Of a DNA stretch of 11,382 bases, positions 7,078 through 11,382 are shown one piece after another. The stretch spans positions 1-11,382 of the forward strand of contig JAIEMR010000072.1 in NCBI GenBank assembly GCA_019751935.1. The letters are read 5' to 3'. The DNA is from Alphaproteobacteria bacterium. Lineage in GTDB: Bacteria; Pseudomonadota; Alphaproteobacteria; Paracaedibacterales; CAIULA01. The stretch's first letter is position 1. Each line of letters starts with the position of its first letter. The notes below the pieces were generated by a model that searched no databases, was not told where the DNA came from, and worked only from the letters and a program-made list of their open reading frames with translations. A program made the translations under genes and the position numbers.

Positions 7078-7146
7078 GACCATAGAGAGCGCTTTCCTGG
7101 ACTGACCACCTAATGGATCCTATGGTCGCGCTACGCTTGCCATAGG
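7078..7146. repeat. Overlapping inverted repeats (GACCATAG/CTATGGTC and CCTATGG/CCATAGG)
   Basis: CCTATGG (7119-7125) and CCATAGG (7140-7146) form a 7-bp stem around a 14-base loop. The middle arm, as CTATGGTC (7120-7127), can also pair with GACCATAG at 7078-7085. The block GGATCCTATGGTC followed by GCTTGCCATAGG is laid out like the GGATCC...GTCAAGC palindromes often seen between alphaproteobacterial genes. Two exclusive pairings are possible. Confidence 0.55.
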
Positions 7147-7178
7147 AAAACTAGGGTGTCTTTTAGTAAAGGTAGTTT

Positions 7179-7199
7179 CCCTTGGGCTTGACCCAAGGG
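7179..7199. repeat. Perfect 8-bp palindromic element
   Basis: CCCTTGGG (7179-7186), loop CTTGA, CCCAAGGG (7192-7199). On the minus strand it reads GGACCCTTGGGTCAAGCCC, which resembles the GTCAAGCCC-type intergenic palindromes of alphaproteobacteria that translate as DPxVKPxDD when they fall in frame. No T-run follows, so a terminator role is unlikely. Confidence 0.65.
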
Positions 7200-7245
7200 T
7201 CCATGAGAATACATTTCAGATGCTGATTTATAAGTATTTCTCTGG

Positions 7246-7275
7246 ATGGCCACAAAGCCTACGGCTTTTTGCCAT
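7246..7275. repeat. Interrupted hairpin of the TGGATxGC...GCxATGACG type
   Basis: ATGGC (7246-7250) and GCCAT (7271-7275) enclose a second stem, AAAGCC (7254-7259) and GGCTTT (7263-7268), with a 3-base loop. Together with the flanks (CTGGATGG before, GCCATGACG after) the form is like a palindrome common between genes in many proteobacteria. It lies 30 bases past the end of the minus-strand gene at 7305 and may stabilise or end its transcript, though a T-run is missing. Confidence 0.55.
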
Positions 7276-7304
7276 GACGTAAATTTATATCGGTACTTTT
7301 ATAC

Positions 7305-7958
7305 CTATTTGACCTCTTCAGCATTCACAGCAACTCTGGTCAAGGAAAGAAAAGTAAGCAATTCAGTAAGATCACCAGAGCTCCCGCAAGGCCTGCAGAG
7401 AACAACTTTACCGTTATTTTTTGAAGGTTGTAGTTTAGTGTGCACAATGGGGCAGTCTTTATGATCGCTGCCATGTCCTTGGTGATCATCATGTCCCCCA
7501 TGTTCTCCAAGGGTTTTTTTAAATCTTTTAATAACACCTCTGTTTTCAGCGTTATTATAGTCAGCAAGGGGCAGGGTTAAATCAAGAGCAAAAACGCCTA
7601 TCAAAGGAGTCTCTTGCTCATCTAATTCCTCTTTTAAATGATCCGAACCGCCAACAGTAGCGGCCAGTTCGCTGTAGAGTGCTTTTAATCCTTCCAATAG
7701 ATTTTTAACTTGCTTTCCATTTCCTATGAAACGATTCCCATTCACCAGAGTTTCAAAGGCATCAACTAAATTTGCATCTAGGGTGATTTCGTAATAAGGG
7801 TAGTTGGTAGGAGCCGCTTTAACAAGGGGCCTTACTACCCCAAGTTTGGCATCATCAGCAATACTATTAGGATCATTAAAATCCATAGACGCCATACCCA
7901 TACCTGAAAGTACAACCGCAAGGAACACAGTTGCGATAATTTTTACAAACAACTTCAT
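7305..7958 (-). CDS. Secreted His-rich protein of unknown function
   Basis: I recognise no family. The 217-residue product begins with a clear signal peptide: MKLFVK, a hydrophobic stretch IIATVFLAVVLSGMG, then a likely cleavage near MAS (residue 22-24). The mature part is mostly helical in look, with a leucine-rich stretch NLLEGLKALYSELAA at 86-100. Residues 153-166 form a His/Asp/Gly cluster (HGGHDDHQGHGSDH), followed by Cys169 and a CRPC pair at 188-191, features suited to binding metal ions outside the cytoplasm. The start is well supported by GGAG (complement of 7964-7967) six bases before the ATG, and TATAAT lies just upstream (complement of 7977-7982). It stands alone: 119 bases separate it from the fah gene upstream, and repeats lie downstream. 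Confidence 0.75.
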   Translation of the reverse strand: MKLFVKIIATVFLAVVLSGMGMASMDFNDPNSIADDAKLGVVRPLVKAAPTNYPYYEITLDANLVDAFETLVNGNRFIGNGKQVKNLLEGLKALYSELAATVGGSDHLKEELDEQETPLIGVFALDLTLPLADYNNAENRGVIKRFKKTLGEHGGHDDHQGHGSDHKDCPIVHTKLQPSKNNGKVVLCRPCGSSGDLTELLTFLSLTRVAVNAEEVK

Positions 7959-7976
7959 TATTACTCCAAAATTCTT

Positions 7977-7982
7977 ATTATA
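7977..7982 (-). promoter_or_regulatory. Candidate -10 box of the His-rich protein gene
   Basis: On the minus strand the sequence reads TATAAT, a full -10 consensus, 18 bases before the ATG. No good -35 box is found at the normal distance, and the leader would be only about 12 bases, just enough to hold the GGAG site. It is therefore a tentative call. Confidence 0.35.
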
Positions 7983-8077
7983 TTAAATGCTATGACCAGA
8001 GATCATTTTAAAAAGCAAAATCATTCTTAGCTTAGAAAGCAGCTGTTTGTATACTATTTAAGATGAGACATGAAACT

Positions 8078-9049
8078 TTACGGATACTTTTTCACAGCCT
8101 GGTCAATGGCGCCAAATATGGATTGGCCTTTGGCATCTAGCATTTCGATTTTCACCTGATCACCAAATTTTAAAAAGGGAGTCACAGCTGCGCCGGATTC
8201 AATAACCTCTAACATGCGTTTTTCGGCAAGGCATGAGGAGCCAGCGCTTTTATCTTTGTTAGATACAGTGCCAGACCCAACAATAGTACCCGCTGACAGC
8301 ACGCGCGTTTTGGCTGCATGGGCAATTAACTGGGCAAAGTTAAAGGTCATATCAACGCCGGCATTTGGGCGGCCAAATTCCTTGCCATTTATATAAGTAT
8401 AAAGGGGAAGAGGGACTTTAAAGTCTGTCCATTCCACCTCATCAGGCGTCACCGCAACGGGGGAAAAACTGGTGGCTGGTTTTCCGTGAATAAAGCCAAA
8501 TCCTTTCGAAAGTTCACCTGGAATTAAGCCTCTTAGGGAAACGTCATTGACCAGCATCAACAATTTAATATGTGATCCGGCTTTATCAGCGCTAATGCCC
8601 ATAGGAACGTCATCCGTAATCACTGCAACCTCAGATTCAAAATCAATGCCATAGCTTTCATCGGCTGCTAAAATAGGATCGCGTGGTCCAATAAAGGCAT
8701 CAGATCCGCCCTGATACATCAATGGGTCTGTCCAAAAGCTAGCTGGCATTTCAGCGCCGCGGGCTTTTCGAACCAATTCGACATGATTCACATACGCACT
8801 GCCATCGAGCCATTGATAGGAACGGGGCAAGGGTGAATGTGCCTTTGAGGGGTTAAAAGGTTTGCCTTCAATTTGCTTTTGGTTAAGTGCCTCATAGTCA
8901 TTTTTTAATACTGGCTCAGCTGTCGTCCAATTTTCAAGGGCTTGTTGCAAGGTTGGGTAAGAGGGTACTTCTATGCAGCGCGTTAAATCGCGGCTAACAA
9001 CAACCAAAACGCCGTCTTTTTTATTATTTTTAAGGCTGGCTAGTTTCAT
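8078..9049 (-). CDS. Fumarylacetoacetase (fumarylacetoacetate hydrolase family)
   Basis: The 323-residue product (from ATG 9049) belongs to the FAH family. It ends the homogentisate route by splitting fumarylacetoacetate into fumarate and acetoacetate. Visible family features are SYGIDFESEVAVITDDVP with the acidic metal ligands, NDVSLR, GFGFIHGKPATSFSPVAV, and the closing GTIVGSGTVSNKD with SCLAEKRMLE. The length fits the compact bacterial type. A start 14 codons upstream (9091) lies inside the hmgA frame and is rejected; the one at 9049 gives the usual N-terminus MKLASLKN and overlaps the hmgA stop as ATGA. AAAGGA lies about 11 bases before it. The overlap and the shared pathway mark a two-gene operon with hmgA. 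The exact substrate is supported by this neighbour rather than by the sequence alone. Confidence 0.87.
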   Translation of the reverse strand: MKLASLKNNKKDGVLVVVSRDLTRCIEVPSYPTLQQALENWTTAEPVLKNDYEALNQKQIEGKPFNPSKAHSPLPRSYQWLDGSAYVNHVELVRKARGAEMPASFWTDPLMYQGGSDAFIGPRDPILAADESYGIDFESEVAVITDDVPMGISADKAGSHIKLLMLVNDVSLRGLIPGELSKGFGFIHGKPATSFSPVAVTPDEVEWTDFKVPLPLYTYINGKEFGRPNAGVDMTFNFAQLIAHAAKTRVLSAGTIVGSGTVSNKDKSAGSSCLAEKRMLEVIESGAAVTPFLKFGDQVKIEMLDAKGQSIFGAIDQAVKKYP

Positions 9050-10200
9050 GGATTTGTAATTCCTTTCCAAGAATGAATATATTCCTTCCACTCAATATTT
9101 TCTGGAAGGTCTGCAATATTAAGAGGGTCACGGGTATCAACCATAACGGCAACTTCGTCGGTTTCACGGCGTTCAGCCTTAGCTCCAATGGCAAAGGCCC
9201 CTGGGTGCGGGCCATGCGTAAAGCCACAAGGGTGCAAGGTTGTCATACCAGGATGGATGTTGTCCCGGCTGAAAAATTGACCTTGATGATAAAAAATGAA
9301 TTCATCAAAATCATCATTGTTATGATAAAAGGGTACCTTAAGGGCGCCTGGGTCAGTTTCAATTGGCCGTGGGCAAAAGGTGCAAACCACAAATCTGTTA
9401 GCAACAAAGGTGGTGTGCGCTGATGGGGGCAAGTGAAAACGATGACTCATAAGCGGTCTGATATCGCGCCAATTGATGCGAACCGGCATTAAATTGCCAT
9501 GCCATCCTAAAGCGTCCAATGGGTTAAAGGGGTATGTAATTGTGGTTAAGGCTTTTCGTCTTTTAACAACCACTTGCCATTCATGATCTTTATCATTTTG
9601 CTGAGTTTTAAAACATTCATTAATCGCCGGCACATCCAGCATGCCAGGGTCAAAAATTGCATGGGGGCCAACAATACCTTTTTCAGGTAATTGATAAGAA
9701 CTATCGCTTGCTTCAATCATCAGAATTTTTAAAGGATTCGCTGGTTCAAGGCGCCACATTGTACCGCGCGGCAGCATAATATAATCGCCTTCAGTGATTT
9801 TAAGATGACCATAATCGCAGAAGAGATCTGCATTCCCTTCATGAATAAATAAAAGCTGATCACCATCAGCATTGCGTGCCAGTTTATCCATTGGCTTATT
9901 TAAATTCCACCAGCGAATCTCGGTAAAATTATTAGACAAGAAGGGAGCAGTATCCCATGGCATGGTATTTTCATCTTTTAGCTTTGTTAAATCAAAAGCC
10001 CTTGGTTTTAAGGGGCCCTCCCAATTCGTCCAAGCTGTGGGCGCATGTTTGTGAATCATATGAGAAGAGGAGCCAAAAAAACCTTCTTTACCTAGTTCTC
10101 TTTCATAAAAGGCTTTACCATCTGGTTTTTTAGGAAAATCAGCATGAGCTTGCCTTGAACAAACGCCTTCTATATGAGGCAATTGAATCCATTGTTTCAT
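9046..10200 (-). CDS. hmgA: Homogentisate 1,2-dioxygenase
   Basis: The 384-residue product matches the compact bacterial homogentisate dioxygenase group. This iron enzyme opens the ring of homogentisate to maleylacetoacetate in tyrosine and phenylalanine breakdown. Cupin-like halves are seen: GDYIMLPRGTMWRL and FIHEGNADLFCDYGH in the first part, and in the second FYHNNDDFDEFIFYHQGQFF and LHPCGFTHGPHPGA, which hold the His and Glu residues expected to bind iron. The frame stays open up to 10353, but the added 51 residues are unlike the family and the promoter at 10236-10264 lies inside them, so ATG 10200 is chosen. AAGGA lies about 12 bases before it. The gene overlaps fah by four bases. Maleylacetoacetate isomerase and hydroxyphenylpyruvate dioxygenase genes are not in the window. 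Confidence 0.9.
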   Translation of the reverse strand: MKQWIQLPHIEGVCSRQAHADFPKKPDGKAFYERELGKEGFFGSSSHMIHKHAPTAWTNWEGPLKPRAFDLTKLKDENTMPWDTAPFLSNNFTEIRWWNLNKPMDKLARNADGDQLLFIHEGNADLFCDYGHLKITEGDYIMLPRGTMWRLEPANPLKILMIEASDSSYQLPEKGIVGPHAIFDPGMLDVPAINECFKTQQNDKDHEWQVVVKRRKALTTITYPFNPLDALGWHGNLMPVRINWRDIRPLMSHRFHLPPSAHTTFVANRFVVCTFCPRPIETDPGALKVPFYHNNDDFDEFIFYHQGQFFSRDNIHPGMTTLHPCGFTHGPHPGAFAIGAKAERRETDEVAVMVDTRDPLNIADLPENIEWKEYIHSWKGITNP

Positions 10201-10235
10201 TAGATCTTGGTATCCTTTATGAATCGACTGGAGAT

Positions 10236-10264
10236 AGTATATGCCAGCTTTGCGCAAAGAACAA
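10236..10264 (-). promoter_or_regulatory. Sigma-70-like promoter of the hmgA-fah operon
   Basis: On the minus strand TTGTTC (complement of 10259-10264) is followed after exactly 17 bases by TATACT (complement of 10236-10241), a five-of-six -10 box. Transcription would begin near 10229, leaving a leader of about 29 bases before the hmgA ATG at 10200, which includes AAGGA. The position also supports the short hmgA start. Confidence 0.5.
10248..10259. promoter_or_regulatory. Perfect 12-bp palindrome in the hmgA promoter spacer (candidate operator)
   Basis: CTTTGCGCAAAG reads the same on both strands and lies between the -35 and -10 boxes of the hmgA promoter. A dimeric repressor bound here would block RNA polymerase. 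No regulator gene lies in the window to pair with it. Confidence 0.45.
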
Positions 10265-10307
10265 AAATTATTCCTATTTACACAAAGGTTTAATAGGAGT
10301 AATACAG

Positions 10308-10325
10308 AGGATGTTAGAACATCCT
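10308..10325. promoter_or_regulatory. Perfect 8+8 palindrome upstream of the acidic-protein gene (candidate operator)
   Basis: AGGATGTT (10308-10315), AG, AACATCCT (10318-10325). The 2-base centre makes a hairpin unlikely, so a dimeric protein site is the better reading. TATAAC at 10343-10348 could serve as a -10 box for the gene at 10372, and the palindrome would then cover the matching -35 position. Confidence 0.45.
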
Positions 10326-10371
10326 GTTTGAGTATGGTGCTATATAACTCCATTTTGAAAGGAGAGTGACC

Positions 10372-10647
10372 ATGTCAAAGATTCTTGATTTTCCTAAGGT
10401 TATAGCTTACGTCATTAAGGACGCTTTTCACCTTGAGGAGTCCAAAATAGTTAACATTAGCGATTATCAAAAAGACCATAAAGCAGATGATCATGAAGAT
10501 GAGCATGAAGCTTGTTCTCCGAAAAAACCACCTTCTAACATTTTAGAAGATGAAGAAGATGATGATCTATTGGAAGATGATGATTATATGGACAGAATGA
10601 GTAACGCTGATAAATCAATTTATTTTAGTAGTTTTATATCTTTTTAA
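10372..10647 (+). CDS. Small acidic protein of unknown function
   Basis: I do not recognise this 91-residue product. It starts MSKILDFPKVIAYVIKDAF and turns into a strongly charged middle: DHKADDHEDEHEAC (35-48) and EDEEDDDLLEDDDYMD (59-74), ending with a short aromatic tail SIYFSSFISF. There is no signal peptide. The His/Asp/Glu-rich part could bind metal ions or simply be disordered. The ATG at 10372 has GGAG at 10361-10364 seven bases upstream; a GTG two codons earlier is too close to that site. The gene faces away from hmgA across a region with two palindromes, and lies 176 bases before the His-Pro peptide gene. With that gene and the LEA-like gene it forms a row of small hydrophilic products. 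Confidence 0.65.
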   Translation: MSKILDFPKVIAYVIKDAFHLEESKIVNISDYQKDHKADDHEDEHEACSPKKPPSNILEDEEDDDLLEDDDYMDRMSNADKSIYFSSFISF

Positions 10648-10754
10648 GATTAATAGAGAATAAAAAGCATAGGCAATAAATTGTTTTTAGATGATTTTTT
10701 TGTGTTGTTTTTTCTAGATTTTCAAAAAAGAAGAAAATATAATTAAAATTCTAA

Positions 10755-10783
10755 TTGGATTAGTTGAAATTTTGTTGTATACG
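10755..10783 (+). promoter_or_regulatory. Weak candidate promoter for the His-Pro peptide gene
   Basis: TTGGAT (10755-10760) and TATACG (10778-10783) are separated by 17 bases and lie about 40 bases before the start codon. Both boxes are only partial matches, so this is a tentative call. Confidence 0.25.
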
Positions 10784-10823
10784 CTAGATCGGAAACGAGA
10801 GTAGAATTTAAGGAGACTTAATT

Positions 10824-10955
10824 ATGAAAGAACATCCAATAATAAATCTTAATGGTGCGCACCCTTATTCAGATACACATCCAATTAAGGGATCTCACCC
10901 AGCCCCAGGTAGTCACCCAAGAGATGCTCACCCGATTTTGTCCATGCATCCTTAG
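10824..10955 (+). CDS. 43-residue His-Pro repeat peptide
   Basis: This short gene begins at ATG 10824 with a strong Shine-Dalgarno, AAGGAG at 10810-10815, eight bases upstream, and ends at TAG 10953-10955. The peptide contains seven His-Pro dipeptides at residues 4, 13, 19, 25, 31, 36 and 42, each preceded by a small or neutral residue (EHP, AHP, THP, SHP, SHP, AHP, MHP). Four of them are exactly six residues apart, as in DTHPIKGSHPAPGSHP, and the chain ends on HP. There is no signal peptide or membrane segment. I know no family with this pattern. Regular His could bind metal; Pro and Gly keep the chain extended. A modified-peptide precursor or a stress-related hydrophilic peptide are other options. 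The LEA-like gene follows 58 bases later. Confidence 0.7.
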   Translation: MKEHPIINLNGAHPYSDTHPIKGSHPAPGSHPRDAHPILSMHP

Positions 10956-11013
10956 TGGGATTTTCTACGTAAAATTATAAGAAAAGCTAGCGTGTTTTTT
11001 TTGGAGGTCAATC

Positions 11014-11382
11014 ATGACTACAGTACAAAAAAAACGAAATGCACTGCGGAAAAATTTAGTGGCTCAAAAAGACAACGTTTTCGTACGAAAAAGCGACGGA
11101 GTCTCAGGTAGAGGTTTTGCTTCTATGTCTCATGACAGAGTTGTCAAGATTGCTAGGAAAGGCGGTCAGGCTCGCGCAGAGCAGCTTGGCCATGATGGAT
11201 ATGTTAAGCTTGGTCATAAAGGTGGAGAAGCTCGTGCAGAGCAGCTTGGCCATGACGGATACGTGGCGATGGGTCGTAAAGGCGGTCAAGTCAGAGCCGA
11301 GCAGCTTGGACATCATGGATATGTTGAACTTGGACACACAGGTGGTCAAGCAAAGTCTGAAAATGCCGGTTTTCATAAACGT
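11014..11382 (+). CDS. Em-like (group 1 LEA) / KGG-repeat stress protein (3' partial)
   Basis: The frame opens at ATG 11014, six bases after a strong GGAGG (11003-11007), and is still open at the window end (123 residues seen). After a basic N-terminus come perfect 20-residue repeats: units start at Lys49, Lys69 and Lys89, with a fourth, weaker one from residue 109. The shared pattern is KGGxxRAEQLGHxGYVxxGx. This is the hallmark 20-mer of plant Em seed proteins (consensus near GGxTRKEQLGxEGYxEMGxK); bacterial relatives such as B. subtilis GsiB share the KGG core but match less well in the rest. Such hydrophilins stay soluble and disordered and protect cells during drying or osmotic stress. 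The stretch looks richer in G and C than its neighbours, which may point to transfer. Confidence 0.88.
   Translation, partial: MTTVQKKRNALRKNLVAQKDNVFVRKSDGVSGRGFASMSHDRVVKIARKGGQARAEQLGHDGYVKLGHKGGEARAEQLGHDGYVAMGRKGGQVRAEQLGHHGYVELGHTGGQAKSENAGFHKR
11158..11382 (+). repeat. 60-bp tandem repeats coding the Em-type motif
   Basis: Units of exactly 60 bases at 11158, 11218 and 11278, with a diverged partial unit from 11338. The first two share the string GCAGAGCAGCTTGGCCATGA unchanged. The third differs mostly at silent or single-residue sites, which points to duplication with selection to keep the protein motif. Confidence 0.85.

Larger units (their letters stand above)
6019..7304. other. Gene-poor region rich in palindromic repeats
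   Basis: No convincing gene lies in this 1.3-kb stretch. From left to right it holds one copy of a GTTTCAAA-bounded element (6080-6209), about 450 bases of AT-rich sequence without recognised content, an inverted second copy (6667-6780), a hairpin (6883-6907), a purine-rich tract (6994-7060), and three further palindromes (7119-7146, 7179-7199, 7246-7275). The short frames here have no family signature and run into the repeats. Confidence 0.6.

Noticed and set aside
7179..7199. Intrinsic terminator
   Set aside because: The stem is strong but no run of T follows on either strand, and the nearest genes do not end there.
7246..7464. 72-residue + strand frame starting in a hairpin
   Set aside because: It begins inside the palindromic element and runs antisense over the well-supported His-rich secreted protein gene.
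9046..10353. Longer version of homogentisate dioxygenase starting at 10353
   Set aside because: The added 51 residues do not fit the family's N-terminus, and a good promoter for the gene lies inside them.
11104..11376. 90-residue minus-strand frame across the LEA-like repeats
   Set aside because: It is the mirror of the 60-bp repeats; the + strand frame has the strong ribosome-binding site and the known 20-residue motif.
10824..11382. CRISPR array or tandem-repeat DNA as the reason for the periodicity
   Set aside because: The period follows codons (18 and 60 bases) within open frames with ribosome-binding sites, and there are no spacers between identical repeats.

Overview
The window comes from a visibly AT-rich bacterial genome with typical bacterial gene structure: Shine-Dalgarno sites, 4-base ATGA gene overlaps and sigma-70-like promoters. 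The gene content (an FlhF flagellar GTPase, a compact homogentisate dioxygenase of the proteobacterial type next to fumarylacetoacetase, a GltD/PyrK-like fused oxidoreductase) and several palindromic intergenic elements of a style common in alphaproteobacteria suggest an alphaproteobacterium, possibly one of the AT-rich host-associated lineages such as Holosporales. That placement is an inference, not a sequence match.

Left part (1-5033, all + strand): the C-terminal part of a large flavin/iron-sulfur oxidoreductase overlaps by 4 bases an ABC-transporter solute-binding lipoprotein. A 404-base AT-rich gap follows, holding a hairpin, a good promoter (TTGACA/TATAAA) and a short unrecognised reading frame. 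Next come a DUF1398-family protein, a NadD-like nucleotidyltransferase that carries an export signal, a DUF2165 membrane protein and a small HAD-type phosphatase. The HAD gene converges, with a 7-base gap, on flhF (minus strand).

Middle (6019-7304): nearly 1.3 kb without a convincing gene. It is a cluster of repeats: two inverted copies of a ~105-120 bp element bounded by GTTTCAAA/TTTGAAAC, with different stem-loops at their centres; several other palindromes resembling widespread alphaproteobacterial intergenic repeats; and a purine-rich tract.

Right part (7305-11382): on the minus strand lies a secreted His-rich protein of unknown function, then an hmgA-fah operon for the ring-cleavage and final hydrolysis steps of tyrosine degradation. 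hmgA has a promoter whose spacer holds a perfect 12-bp palindrome. Divergently on the + strand lie three small hydrophilic genes with strong ribosome-binding sites: a 91-aa acidic protein, a 43-aa peptide built of seven His-Pro dipeptides, and the start of a protein with perfect 20-residue repeats nearly identical to the Em (group 1 LEA) motif of plant seeds. This last cluster is the most unusual part of the window and may be a desiccation or stress-protection locus.
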